DNA of 64,000 nt from positions 72,075,563-72,139,562 of the forward strand of contig NC_091013.1 in NCBI RefSeq assembly GCF_041296385.1, in the 5' to 3' direction. This DNA is from Aphelocoma coerulescens. Taxonomy: Eukaryota; Chordata; Aves; Passeriformes; Corvidae. Position numbers and translations under genes: made by a program. The notes beneath the pieces were generated by a model that did not search any database, was not told where the DNA came from, and saw only the letters and a program-made list of their open reading frames with translations. Below, piece after piece: positions 49,958 through 63,600 of this stretch. How positions within the stretch are numbered: position 1 is the first letter of the stretch; every line of letters begins with the position of its first letter.

Positions 49958-50376
49958 CAGGAAGCCCCACGCTTGAGCTCAGGCGCTGAGGAACGGGCAG
50001 CTCGCAGGGCAGAGGAAAGGCAGCAGGGCTCGTGCTCCAGTGTGACCATGACTCCACATGCGGGACACCGCAGGGTGAGGGCTCCAGAGGGGATAAGCTG
50101 GTTTTGCTGGGGACAGAGGGGGCAGAAGACAGGCAGGAGGCCCTGGTCCAATCCAAGAATTGCCCAGCTGCAGCGGCTGAGACAGAGTTGGCCCTACAGG
50201 TCTCGCGTACCCCAACAAGAAGGACCATACTCCCTGCCCCTTCCTGAAGGGACTTCCATTCACTGGGCGTGCCTATTCATCCTGCTTGAAACATGGCCAT
50301 GCCTAAGCCCAGCTGGGGCAGAAACACATGATGAACACAACCCACTGGCTACCAGCCCACAGGCAGCAAAATGCAG
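49958..50376 (+). other. Exon-like segment with strong splice sites (unproven)
   Basis: A locally GC-rich 419-base segment. It begins after 'ggcattttgctttcccacag', an excellent acceptor (NAGNAG-type, since 'cag' follows), and ends at 'atgcag|gtaagt', a full-consensus donor. One frame is open across all of it; that frame starts upstream at 49901 and ends in the TAA formed by the donor. A second frame is open from about 49990 to 50247. Frame composition (many R, Q, G, S and W) does not resemble a known domain. It is either an exon of a long noncoding RNA, an unrecognised coding exon, or a chance pairing of strong sites. Confidence 0.3.
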
Positions 50377-51012
50377 GTAAGTCAAAGCAAACTCCACAAA
50401 CACTCAGTGTCTGCTTTCCTTTCCAGCACTTGGAGGTAGTCTGCCGGAATTTTTTACAGATAGAAAATGAACTCAAATTTATCAGATAATTTATACACCA
50501 TGAATAATTTAAGCAGTCTTAATAAACAGCTGAAATCAGAAAACCTACAAGGAGAACATTTTACAATACTCCTTGTTGGTGGCCTGCAATACAAACTTGC
50601 TTACATCCAATCTGACAAATGTCACTCTGCTGACTTTAATTACTCCTAATTTATACCAGTCTGAAAGCAAAATAATTTGTTTAATTTCCCAAAGGATAAA
50701 AATACTGCTCAGTTCAGAAACATGAGCTTTTTAAAGGATTCTTCATTCATATTATTTTCCCAAGATTTTCTTAAATCTATTTAAAATCAATGCATGCTTG
50801 CCAAATTCTACACGGTAATAATTCAGAGATAATTGCTCTCAGAATAACTTTACCAAAAATTGAAACAAAAATGACTCTAAAATTCTGACACTCTGAAACC
50901 GCATTTAGATTGCAGAAAACATTTTCAAATTGGTTCAGACTTGAGAAAACACGTATGCTAGTTACTACATATTTTTTCCTTGGTGAAACCGCAAAAGGTA
51001 CATCAGTTCTTG
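50377..51012. other. Unannotated AT-rich DNA, no gene seen
   Basis: Background sequence. It would be the first part of an intron if the preceding exon-like segment is real. Confidence 0.45.
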
Positions 51013-51362
51013 GATTCACAGAACTTAAGCCCAGAGGAATGAACCAATTATCTGGTCTGACCTCTGTATATGAGGAGTTATTAGATTTCATTCATTAGCT
51101 CCTTTATTGAGCCGTAGAAGTGGTGACTTACTTCCAGTTGGAATTTCAATGGTATCAGCTTGCAACTGTTAGTCCTTGACAGTCCTCGCTTCACCAGTCT
51201 TTTACTGTCACTATCCCTTTGTGGCTGAGTTTATATATGACATCCAGTCACCTCTCAGGCTTTCTTTGAGGTGTTCAGTGCCTGTGTTTTCTTATTTCCA
51301 TGGTTCCTTTCTGCACCTTCTTCAGTTTTTGATGTTCTTTCTAAAACAAGGATATAAATTCT
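51013..51362 (-). mobile_element. Ancient CR1/L3-like LINE copy, reverse orientation
   Basis: A much older CR1-clade copy than the others, on the minus strand. On the plus strand it reads 'acagaacttaagcccagagg', 'tctggtctgacctctgtat', 'tcctttattgagcc', then 'cagtcacctctcaggctttc', 'tttctgcaccttcttcagtt' and 'tttgatgttctttctaaaac'. This is the order of an old amniote CR1 whose tail has 'taaggccagaagggacc', 'ctagtctgacctcctg', 'caagtcacctctcaatcttc' and 'tctctgcaccctctccaatt'. Middle parts are lost. The 135-codon plus-strand frame at 51176-51583 overlaps it by chance. Confidence 0.72.
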
Positions 51363-52429
51363 TCAAAGAAAGGCAAAAAAACCATCTATTTTTTCTGCCT
51401 TGTGGTTTATACACCCAGAGACTAAAATCAGCATCTGGCTATAACCTCACTCAAATGCTTCAGCTTCCCACCAAATATTTGAGGATAGCAAAAGTAGCAT
51501 CACACAGAACTTGTTTCTGTAGCCAGGTGGATTGCTTCAGGCTAATTGGCCTCACTAAACATAAGCAATGCCTCTTCCTCTAGTTTAGGCTTCCTAAAGG
51601 AAACTTGGTGTCTATCTGATGCAGAGGATAAGTTCTGCTGGAGCCAGTACTGAGTATCCCACACAGACGTGGGATCTGTGTGATACGAAACAGACTCTGA
51701 AAATACACCTGCAGAGTTTAACTTCCTATTGTTTTTAGCAGCACAATTGTTGACATCAGTGCAAAAAGCAGGTGCTGCTTGAAGAGTCCAGCAGTGTCAG
51801 CAGCCACTTGCACTTGCTTCTAGCAGCAAATCCCCTCATTTGGCCCAGGGTGGCAGCATGCCCTCCATGTGAAAGGAAGAAACACAGCTGATGTGATCTT
51901 CATTACTTCAGCTGCTGCTCCTGGAGCAAGTGCTCAGGTCACACACAGCACCCTGCAGATTGCGGCCTCAGGATAAATGGTCAGGAGAACGATGGATGCA
52001 CCAGCACATCAAGTGCCAGAAGAGGCAGAAGGCAGGCTTAAACCACACCAGGTGCAATGCAGAAATCTTCAGGTTAACTGTTCATAAGCTACTTCTGGAC
52101 TCTCCTGAGACACTTAGTAGCTTATTACTTATTAGATTGTTTCTTATTAGCACGCTAATGCAGCTCTACAGCCTGGGGGACTTGCTGTGGTGGGGACATC
52201 CAGTACATCTGTGGCAGCAGCTAAGGGAAGGCCCAGCCCTCTCACAGGTCTCACAGGAAATGTGCCCCAGTAAATAAGGGGCAGGAAAACCCACCCCTGA
52301 AGGAAGTAAATACCACCTGATCTCACCATCATGGCCAGCCCAGAGAAAGTCTGTAATGAGCTCTCCAAATGTTTCCACTCACATGGCTGTAAGGAAAAGA
52401 GGAGCGAGACACTTTCCTCTTCTCAGCAG
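51363..52429. other. Unannotated DNA, no gene seen
   Basis: No recognised repeat. Frames of up to 115 codons (51930-52277) without family features. Confidence 0.45.
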
Positions 52430-52663
52430 TCACTAATACACTGAGACAGTGTGTCCTCCATGCCAGCTTCCGAGACAGATGTAAAGCTATATCCACAGTC
52501 TGCAGGTGCATGACATGCACACCAGCTCTGGAGACAGGGCAAAAGTGACAAGGCTGCAGCTGGTCAGGAAGTGACATGCTGGTCATGCTCCATCCCCACC
52601 AGCAGCCATCCTGCCCCACGCCACAGTCCCCAGACCTTTGCAGAATAAACTCTGCCAGCACAG
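52430..52663 (+). other. Exon-like noncoding segment with strong splice sites (unproven)
   Basis: A 234-base segment starts after 'cactttcctcttctcagcag', a strong acceptor, and ends at 'agcacag|gtaagg', a strong donor. All three forward frames contain stops, so it would be noncoding. It lies 2 kb downstream of the similar segment at 49958-50376 on the same strand, so both could be exons of one long noncoding RNA. No RNA evidence is available here. Confidence 0.22.
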
Positions 52664-55600
52664 GTAAGGGCACCCCAACCCAAAAATGAATTCTGAGTAA
52701 CCTCCTCCAGCAAGAAGCATGTGATGTGACTTCCCAGAAAGGTATCAGTCAGGTTTGAGTCCTGTGTTCCTCTTTCAGGTTTGTTTCTGCTAACACTGCC
52801 AGCCAGCCCTCAACTGCTCACACAGACCTCCTTTCAGCTTGTTCCCACAAGAGCAGCACTGACCCAGGCTCTGCACTCAAGCTGGGAGTCCTTGCCCTCT
52901 CTGGAGGTGCAGCAGCTCCACCTGCTCCCTCCTCCTTAACTCTCAGCTCCCCACCACGCTGCTCAATGAGAAATGGCACTACTCCCCGTGCATCCCAAAG
53001 GCAGTCCCTAGGGACAGCACAGCTTCTTGTGCAGTGCCTACTTGCACAAGTGGCGTCTCTGCTTTCCCTGGGCGCTCTCCTCCAGCCTAATTGTGCTTTC
53101 CCAGGGAAAAAAAAGTGCTGCAGTGAGGCAACTGCAAAGTAACAGAATGAATACAGGGTGGGAAGGGGATGGGGGGAGTAAAATTGTGTCTTTAACCTTA
53201 TTCTTGACTTGTATTTGGCTTTAAGTGCTCCACTATGCAACTTTAATAGAGTTTCCCTGCAGTGGGGTTACATGGACCCGTGCAAGCACCTGCAGCGTCA
53301 GCAGACTTGGAGAGGAGGATGGAGCATGCCTGCTTGGAGACTTTTCCACAGAAAAGTTTCCAGGGCTCTGATATCCCCACTGAGATGACAGGGCACCAAT
53401 CTTCAAAGGCTCTTCTGAACTCCCCATATGGAGCTGAGTTTATTTACTTTAAGGACATTCATCCCCTACAGCCAACAGGGAGCACAAGAGCTCAAGCTGC
53501 TACAAGAAAAAAGGTCTGCTTGCCATGACCTTGCATTCCCTGAAATTGTTGGAAATCTTTCTGAGACAGCTTGGAGCAGTGCACTGGATCAGGCAGCTAA
53601 TTATAAAACTTGACTTACTTTGCAAGCGTACCTGACTCCCACGGAGAGTGACAGCAGGGCTCATAGGATTTGTGTTGTGTACAAACATCAGCTGGTTTTC
53701 AAATGATCATTAATATCATTTCCCCAAAATTTGTAGCACACTGAACTCCCTGCTATGCAAACATGATCAAGCCATCAGGTTCAAAGTTCCATATGCTTCC
53801 CACCTTCCCAGGGAAGCATCTTAAAAATCACTTTAAATGTTAACATTTCCTTTTCCACTTTCCTCTCTCAAAAATATTGTTTAGTGAATCTGTAAAACCT
53901 CTAAAATCAGGCTGTCATCTTTGGACATAGGCCATGTTTGGAATTTCTCATCTAGAAAGGCAAATGTTTCACTAAGTTCTGGCCTTCTAAATCCAGGAAA
54001 CTGTGTAATGAAAACTATTTTACAATCGTATCTGTGGTTGTTGCCTCCTATATACTTTATAGTTGACATATTTATAATACAAGGGGATGTAAAATATATT
54101 CACCTAGATAGTAGTCAGTCAGTCAAAAAAGGACCAGCACAGCATAAGTCCACAGCAGATGCCTGTTCCAGAGAATAATAGCTGGCTGTCTGGCTCTGCA
54201 AGTAATAGATTACACATGCACACACACAAAACACAGACACCTGTCCAAAACTAGTGGTCTGATTCTCTTAAGAAAATGTGGGCATTCGCTTAGGCTAATT
54301 TTTCCCCCTCTATCTACTTGCAAAGTACTAAGCAGAATATGTGATATTGGAAACTATTACATTCTGAATGACTGATGTAATTGCATTTGAGTCTTACCAC
54401 GACCTCTAGATATCCCCAAACCCAAGGCCAATTTAACCAAATGCTCTGCTATTTCATTCACCTGCGAAGATGCTTCCCAGATGAATTTGCAAGTCCTTTA
54501 AAGTGAGCATCATTTCATGAATTCCCTTGTTGCCACCCACTTCAGACTCATTACAGCACTTCCATTAGTGCCCAGTCAAACAGCAGATAGTATTTGCAAA
54601 TGTTGTTAATGGTAGTGCAATACCCTATACGAAGACGAGTCAAATGTAATATGCCAGAAGTTATCCCAGCCCGACAAGTAACACTAGCTAACTACAGCAA
54701 AAGTGACATGTCATCTAAGTGCAAAGTACTTTCAAAAATGTCTTATTAAGGCACACAGTGCAGTAGCTCAGAAGTAGCAATCAGTGGTAGGATACTTGCC
54801 AGCTCAGACTCTGGCAGGTGAGTTGGGAGCTACGGACTTGGCTGAGGAGCCTGTGTGAGCAGCACAGAGCACTGCTGCTCAGGGATGGAGCAGCTGCCTT
54901 GGAAAGGGAAGACACAGAGCTTAGATAGAGATGGAAGCATGCCCTAACTGGCCTGGGCTCACAGCCCCTGGAGGCAGTGGATTTTGGAGCAGGGAGAATG
55001 GGCACTTGATCAATTTTGACTAATGATGACACAGAATCTGAAGAGTTATGGGATGAAATTAAGGGGTCCCCACACAGCCACTCAAAAATCCAGGATGGAC
55101 CCACAGGCACCTGTGCCCACAGCACATGTGCAGCCACTCCTGAGTGCTGTGGTGGCAACAGCCTTCTGGGAGCTGAGGCCACATAAGACCAGCTGTGAGC
55201 ACTCATAGTGCCCTGAACAACAAAGCAGGAGAGGATATACCTGGGCAAACCAAGACACAGGAAGTACTTGGTTAAGTCTAGCCCCTAGATCTCTTTCCTT
55301 CTTTATAATGCACAGAGACAGTCTCAAAGAGCAGGCTGCTGCATTTTCTTTAATTTCAGTGCTTGTCTGCAGTTATTTCTTTGAAAGACCCTCTTGATGA
55401 GTGAAGAACAAGGAGAAGGATGGAACCATAAAAGTGACCTCTGCTTGAGGGAAAGAAATAATTTTTATCAAATGGGTCAGAACTGTTTTTCAGCAATGTT
55501 AGCCTCTATCTTGTATGGATGTCATATAAATAGCTAGAAGAAACAAGATGCTTATTAATGATCAAAACTTTCCAGGCTTTCAATTAAGGAACGAAAGAAA

Positions 55601-57562
55601 ATGCTAGCTAGTCACATCTACGTCCTCTGAAAGATTCCAAAGAGGGGAGAAATGATAGGACATTTCCAACCTCTTTTGGATAAAGAAATTGAGCACAAGA
55701 AAACTAAAAATCTTTCAAGTGACTTTGAATACTCCTGATGAAACAAAAGCAAGTGCAAGTCAAGCCTGAAGGATTTACTTTCTATCTTGCTTCTGGAGTT
55801 GCCTCAAACCGTTTATTTTTTTTGCAGAGATCAGAAATACAAATAAAGAAATTAGGAAGAAATCTAGCAAATGTTGTCAAGTTGTTTTCAAAACCAGATC
55901 ACAAACTGTATCACTGGATCACTGCTTTCATTACAAATGCTTCATTCCAGGAGCTCACACCTTTCCATTATTCAAATGAGACCTAAGTTGCTAGAAGAGG
56001 ACGGATATCCATCACACATTTTTTATTCACACATTTTCTTTCCAAGAGGCTGCTCTGAAACAGCAGATATGGACCCCAGAGTTACCAGGGAAGAGATGTG
56101 CCTCCATTCCTCCTCTCTGCCTTGCAAGGTCTCCTGAGACCCTCAGCACAGGGACATTTGGACACTGTGCTTTGCACAGAGCCCCTCCTTCAGGCCTCTC
56201 AAGGACCACGATGGCACATGAGCAGAACAGTTGCTGTCACCCATTCATTTACTCAGGATGAGACCTTTTACCCTTCCAGGATGTATATTACCAGCTGTCA
56301 AGTGGCCACAACAGCACTCAGCTCCACGTTAGGAAGAAGCATCATAGAAATGTTAATCAATTCTAATCAATATCAGGTCCTGTGTCTGAAATGAGCTGCT
56401 GGCAGAAAAACGGCAGCAGCAGAGCCGAGGTTGTTCAGCAAACACTTAGGGTACAAAGGGAAAAGCACTGGCCCCAAAATATCCTTCACATTTAAAAGGA
56501 CGCTGGCAGGAGTGACGCTGAGGAGCTCTGGCACAGCGGGTCCCAACCTGACCAGCTGGCAAGGAGAATGGGTTTTGGTTTCCAGTGCTCTCCACACAAT
56601 CACTTTCATCAAACAGGATCCCATGTCAAGTTTTCCAACCTGTGCTCTCCCTGTACTGCTGGAACCCTCAGCACTGGCCCCAGGGAAGCACCTCCTATGG
56701 CAACCCATTCCAAACCCATGGAAAACAGACCACGTGGTACACAGGTGGATTTGAACCCCTGAAAACACTAATGGCTGTTTCATTTCAAGAAGGGGAGAAG
56801 ACAGGCTGAGAAGAAAGGTTTACTATTCAGTGGAGGAAATGTGGCATGGCCCAAAACTGAATGACAGAAATACAGAGCCAGTAAGATATGTATTTTAAAA
56901 ATAAGCTATTGCTAGCAGAACAGGTCCAAACATGATTCCGGGAAGGAACACAGAGCACCCAGACACTCACAATACACTTCACACAGTACACTGATGGACA
57001 ATAAACCTCTCTGAACCAAAACAACAAATTGGATGGGGCTTCCTATGTCTTTCAAGGACCACCAGCTGCCATCTGTATGTTTCCATATTCATCTGGCATC
57101 ACCTCATACTTATTGTAATTGTCACAAGCTTCATGAGAACACCCCTCACAGTGATCCCAGTCTGTCTTCCACATAAAAATCAATGTCAAAATTGGAGTCC
57201 CAATGGACTGAGCCTTTGTTATTTCTAATTCTGGGGACAGAATCCTTCTGTTTTTCCACACAGATTAAGAAGCAAATGACTTTGATACTAACATGCTCAA
57301 GAAAGAACATTATACTGTAGTATTTGGGAGAATAAAATATTTTTAATAGTACCAAAATATTGCTTGATTTTGCCTTTTATTTGTACTTTTTGGTATAATA
57401 ATGACTTCATTTTAACCTCCCTAAAATCGTAAACAAAACTATATTCTTTTATTTTGAACATGCAGGGGTATCCTTGTCCAGTTCCAAAATATTTTTGAAT
57501 GTTCTATAAAATTAAAAGTTCATCCAAACTTGAATTTTGAGTTTGGCCCATCAACGTTTTCT
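52664..57562. other. Unannotated DNA with GC-richer patches
   Basis: Patches near 52,800-53,120, 54,790-55,200 and 56,080-56,760 are richer in GC than background and carry overlapping frames on both strands (for example 155 codons at 54781-55248, minus; 140 at 52818-53240, minus; 136 at 56373-56783, minus). None resembles a known family, and there is no CpG island. A short CA-rich tract lies at about 54205-54240. Confidence 0.45.
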
Positions 57563-57574
57563 GAGAAAAAAAAA

Positions 57575-57605
<31 letters not shown>

Positions 57606-57610
57606 AAAAA
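57563..57610. repeat. Purine tract with (GAA)n microsatellite
   Basis: A 48-base run with no pyrimidine on the plus strand: an A-tract followed by about seven GAA units and a short A-tail. Long GAA/TTC mirror-like tracts can form triplex DNA and vary in length. Confidence 0.88.
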
Positions 57611-60600
57611 TAAACCAAGCCTACACCAGAAACATGTTGGTCAGCTCCTGAAAAGATGTGCTTTTAAAGAGTCCCAGCTGGGCTGGCAGGAGGCATGAAA
57701 TATTAAATGCTTTTAAAAGAAAATAAACTATCTTTCTATGCATTCATATCAAAAGATCCTCACTTTTTTGCCCTTCTTACCTTAAAACCAGAGATATACA
57801 GATAGACAAATTGGGATTACTTACAAGTTGACACTGAAATTTCAGTTCATAGTTATGTCATGCAGTAGGATGCCTTAACATCAGAATTCTTTAACAAGTC
57901 ATATTAGCTGTGAAGTGTTACTAATTCTGAATTCCTGGTGGTTTGCCACTTTAAAGTAGGTACCAGATGAGATTAGATGAGGGGCGGCTTTGTTTCATTG
58001 TTTGCTCATTCTTGTGCATTTATAAAAACAATTCTCTAGTTCTCAAAAAGAGCCCAGGTAAAACACTGTAGAAATTGAACACACAAAATATTACAATAAA
58101 ATACGAAGAGACACAGCATTATATCTTCTGATAAATAACTCTTATTAATTGTGCATCCCAAACAGAAATTAATGCAAATCAACTTTCTTCTGTAAGATAT
58201 AATTTCATTCATTCCAATGACCTGAACCACAGAAATAATCATCAATATTTTATCCTGACACCCAGACATCCATTACAGGATCCCATCCAGGCACTCTTCT
58301 TCCAAGAAAGGAGCTCAGTTCTCCTGAATCAATTAATCTTTGTTTACTTACGTGTTTCCTCATCTATAACAGCACTGATTTAGTAAATCCCTTCTGAAGC
58401 TAAATTTCAACATTAAACATAGAACTCTGACATGTGAGCTGGCAGAATTCATCAGTGACATATGGATATTCCCTAGCTACAGGAAACAGGAATTTATTCA
58501 GCTCAGGTTTATTGCTGGAAGTGTTTCCCAAGCACACAGGCTGCTTAGCTCTGCTGAAGTATGTGGTGTGCACCTTACGTCTCAATAATAAAATGTACTC
58601 CTAAAACCAAAGAGGGCCAGTTCCTGGCTCTGGCTGGAACTACACACCTCACACAGACCAGTGAGGCTGGTCACTTTCTGAACAAAACATCTACAGCAAA
58701 AACCTCAAGACATGCTGATTTGAAAACAATCTTTCCAAACTGCAGCTTGTGTATAAAACACATTAAACTAATAAGAAGGGGTCTAACACAGACATCAAAC
58801 TACTTTTGTTGCCCTTATCCCAGGGCAAAAGGACTCAGCACTCTGCTGACCTGGGGTAGGAGGTGAGTACTCAGCTGATTTGCTGTAATAAGTGCATCTC
58901 ACTAAGTTTGCCTGAACAAAAAGAAGATGGGCAAGACCAATTTTGGGGGGGGGTGGAATCCCCAAGGAACAACAGCAAATTGCTGAATGTTATGTTAGTT
59001 TTCTCTTAGTTAGTGTTTTTCTGTGTTAGTGTTTTTCTTAAAGGACTTTTCTCCAGGAGGCATGAGAGTAAATAAGAGTGAAAGCTTTTACTTAAAAGAA
59101 GCAATAATAAAAATTGCTATAATCACAGCCTAGCTTAAAAAAATTAGATTTCACTCATTTTTAATACCACACTTTGCATCAGGATTGGATTCACTCTCTC
59201 TTTGGGTGTCTGTAATCATATTTTTGATTTCTTCACCATGAGGACTTTGGCTTCTGTCTTCCATGCAAGTCATGACATTGGTACTCGTGTCTTTCTGTGG
59301 GAGGCACCACACCAAAATCTGCAGGACTTGCAGAAAACTGCAAGATCTGCTCAAGTTACCACTGCCTTGGCAGAAAAAGGCAAAGGTTTGTAGCCATTCA
59401 CTTACACAAGTAAGCTCTCAGCTGGCTTTTCTCATTTATTTAAGAAAGCAGATTAGGTCAAAATTTGTGAATGTCAAGAAATTGTGGACTGCTTCTTTAG
59501 CTCACCCAACATGAACACCCATCCAAAATCTGAAAGGAAATGCTAAACTCTCACTACCCATAGAATCAGGTTTCCATTTAGTTAGAATTTGTGTTATCCT
59601 TTTCAAATATACACACAGCAGCTTGATTTGATACTACCCAGTCACAAACCCCAACTTCACATTTAAATATCTCATCAGGAACTCTTCAGAAAGGCTAATA
59701 TATTGAGCCACTCCAATTATCATTCGTAAAATTCTTGTGCTTTATTTTGAAGCGAAAGTTGAAGTTTTCCACTCTGGCAAAAGAATCGGAAACATTGCAA
59801 GACAACTGCCTGTAATTTTGTGGAGAAAGAGGTTTGAGAGCAGTTTACTTGCTTTAGAAACCCATGGTATGACCTGGAATAGCAAGTACAGACATCCAAG
59901 CGCTGCCTAAAAAGAATTAGCACCACTGTTCAAGAGGACTATGATCCAAGAAGTCCTGACCAGCCCAGGTGTGAGCAACAGCACACCATGCAACACTCCT
60001 GTTCCTGCTAAACATGCTTGAGTGCTCATAATCTTGTCCTCCTGAGCACCGAGAAACAGGGCTGTTTATGTATACCTGACCAGGTATTGTACCCCCCACC
60101 CTATAACAGGAATTCCCTACAGAGGAAAGTTCTGGAGCAGACCGGGCAGGTCCAAGCACTGCAGCAGCCTCTTCTTTCGAGGGTGGCAAAGGCTACAGTC
60201 CACATGCAACTTTTCCTTTTGCTTTATCATAGGAGAGGTTTTACTGTCTTATGTTTCAGCCATCTCTCTTCAGCACAAGCAGACACAAAAAAAACATAAT
60301 GGGGTATTTCTAATTCCTCCACTTGCATTTCTTTGTTAATGCTCTACTCTGAGTCCAGGAGACTGCTACTGAAAATCCTCCTGGCAAACAATGCAGGATT
60401 CAAAGAGAAGAACAGAATTATGTGTGACTTACTGCTAAAAAATGAATGGTGAGGCTAAACAACAGCTTAGGAAATTATGTAAGGAGTAAGTATACATTCA
60501 AAACAAACCCTTTTACACAAACCCAAGAACGCTCCACATAACAGCTTTTAAATAGAATAACTGCTATGCTAGTCAATTGTCTTGATATAAGCTCATCAAA

Positions 60601-63600
60601 AAAAGTAAGATAAACCTTACCATTCTTTTCAGCCCAACACAGTCAAAGAAAATAAGTCTTAAACAGCAATCATTTTAAACTACATGCCCAAAAATGCCAA
60701 AACAAACAAAAATAAACAAACAAACAAGCCCCAAAAAAATCCACAAAAATATAAACACATCTTAGAAGATCTGAGATGTTTTCTGCTGTAGGTCTACAAG
60801 CCAATAGCCAAAAATTATTAGGACCAAACCCCTCACCACTGAGGAATACATGGAAGAACCAAAATCAAGCCTGCCCTTTGTTTACACCACACAAACACAG
60901 CACTCCTCTCTAGGAAGCGATGCTTACCAGTTTCCACACAGGACTACACACCTCCTTCAACAGTGTCCTCACAAAACATACTTTCTTTTGCAGCTGTGTG
61001 GGCTACAAGAGAAAATTGAGCAGGTCTTTCTTCAAGCACCAATAGTACTAAGAGACTGTCAGTGCAGCCAGCAGCAACCACCACCGATCCCACTCAGCTC
61101 AGCTGCTTAACTGAACCAAGATGCAGAGTGCACATGTGTCCTGTGCAGGCAGAAAACATTTCCTTGGTAATTAGCACCAGAGCCTCCTACCTGGGGAGGC
61201 ACTAAACTGCACTCATCATGAAAAATTAAACATCACTACTTGAAACAGAAGCATTTGTTCTCAGTGTCAAGTTTTGGCACCATAACAGGAGATGAGAGAC
61301 TCAATATCAAATAGTGACGACAAAGGCAAACTAATCAGAAACCCTAGCTTAGCATGCAGAGTATTACACTGGTGACAAGTCAAGGATTTTTGTTCTCAGA
61401 TCTGTTTGTGAGAAGCAGTTTTGTGCATTCAGCAAAGGAATCAGAAGGGACTAGCAATTACAGAGAGCTGCCACAGCTGAGCTTTTTACACCATCACACC
61501 AGTGCAGCCCATTTCCCAGCAGGATGCTCCTATTGGGAAAACCTGATATCTGCTCAACATTACTGTTCGTCCCACAGCAGTTCAAGCAGTAGGATGTTTC
61601 TGAGCAAAACTGTAATGATTCAACAGAGAAATGTTCCGCCCATAGAGGGACAAGACATTACCTCACCAGAGCCAGCAGCTTTAGTGGATTTATTGCATGT
61701 TATCCCACTGTGGTTATTTTTCCTCCCAGTTTTAATTTTGTAGCACATAGTGGTTCCTCGGTACAAGAACAATTTGCATAACCAAGCAGAGACTCATTCT
61801 GAAGCACACTTACAACAGCATCCAAATGCCATGCTGTAAACAGGGCTGGGAATGGCACATCAGGTTTCAGTTTGCTATTAAATCTTAATACTTCCTGAGG
61901 GCTATGTAGTCTTAATTGTATCTTGTGTCTTTGCCACAGCACTGCACAGTGTCATTTCAGTACAAATCAGATGAAAACCCACACAGATTTATCTAATCTG
62001 TTCCCCTATGAAAAGTTTTGATTCCCATTTTCTCTGGAAACCTAGGAGAAGATAAGGTGCAATACAGAGTAGTGGAAGATTAGAAACACATTGCTGTGAT
62101 TTTGTATTGGTATAAAAAGTGAAACACCAAGGAAGAAAAGAGTGTAAAGTGCTTGCTGCTCTCCCAAAGACACCAAACGATGGTTTTTGGCAACTAACCC
62201 TTAAATTTCAGTTTGCTTCCTCACAGTCCCTCAAAATGCATTGCCTTTTTTTTCCTTTTTCCTTCGTTATTCTTTAACTTCCATATGGAGATAGGGTAGG
62301 GCACCACTGCATGCTTTATCTGTTTAAATGGTGTTTTAAAAAATCATTTTGGGAGTACACCCATATTTATTCAATCTTACAGTGGAAATCAGGTTAATGA
62401 TGCTGCTTTACTTTGTCAGCCTGTAACTCCAAGTTCTGTATTTACAAGTACCAAACAAGAATTTGGTGAGGGTATTGCAGCATTCACTTAAAAACACTGT
62501 ATGTGCCTAATTGGAGATAGAGCTTCTGGACTGCTTTGGCTTTTATGTAGCTCTTTGTTTATGTTTGCAGTCCACCCTATGGTCTGCATCCTTTTGTATA
62601 TACACAGCTTCTGTGACGATTATCTATGAGATGTTTTCCTCGTGCTTCTTTCTCGTTTTTAATTATTCAGTGTCGGAATTAATAAACAGCTTAGAAAATG
62701 AAAATGTCACAGCTTAGTGCAGAATGCATCAATTAATAAAGTAGGATGCAGGACAATTTAAAGGTACATTCCCCAGTGGCAAGAGAGCTGATCCTCTTCC
62801 ATCTGGAACACAAAGCAAAAATATCCCATTGACTGCAACAAGAGCCAGTGGGCTTAAAAGATTCTCATGATCTTACAAATTAAGACAACCTACTTTTCAT
62901 GAACAGTGACAGAACTTGTAGTCTAAGCATCATTTAAGAGCTCTAAAGTGCACAGTACGCTTAAAGGGACCAAATTTACTTTAAAAAAGCAATTTGCAGA
63001 TCTCATGAAAAATTTTATAACAGTTTGATCCAAACATGTGTGCAATCAAAACCACAAAAACTTGCTAATCTCTCCCGTTCACTCAACTTGTCCAATAGTG
63101 AAATACCTTGGGGAAGGAAACAGGCCATAGGCTGTAACTTGTAGATTTTTTAAATTCTTTTAAGTACTTGGTCTGGGCATAAGCAGAGGTTGATAGGTGC
63201 TTCAGAGATCAAAGGGTAGTTTGGGCTTAGCTTTATCACCTGGATTTGAGGAAATCGCTGAGATCTGATTGAAGAAAGATACACTTACTCACTGGCTTCT
63301 ACCATAGATTCTGCCTATGTGCAAGAATGCAATAATAATGCTTACAGAAGCATCCATGGGGCTCTGAAAACACCTAACACAACCCAACAAATCCTGATAC
63401 ACCATTTGTAGAGGCAGAGAGAAACAAAAGAACGTAAAAATTGTGACATGGCTCCTCACAACCTCTCTAGTCTGGATGCAGCGGTGTCCCTGTTTCCTTC
63501 TTGCACTCCTAAAATTTCTTTTCACTGCAACTGCTTTCAGCCATCTATCAGAGAAGCACATTGGGGGAGATTTTCAAAAGAAGCATCCTAGTCTCAGCTT

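Noticed and set aside
54781..55248. 155-codon minus-strand frame
   Set aside because: Composition follows a GC-rich patch; residues are S/L/P-rich without domain features, and a long opposing frame is also present.
56740..56760. Possible tRNA B-box on the minus strand (GGTTCAAATCC)
   Set aside because: No A-box, anticodon arm or cloverleaf could be built around it; a chance 11-mer.
58945..58953. G9 run as a possible G-quadruplex
   Set aside because: Only a single run; four separate G-runs are not present nearby.
62823..62858. Resemblance to an old repeat ('cccattgactgcaac')
   Set aside because: Only about 15 informative bases; cannot be separated from chance.
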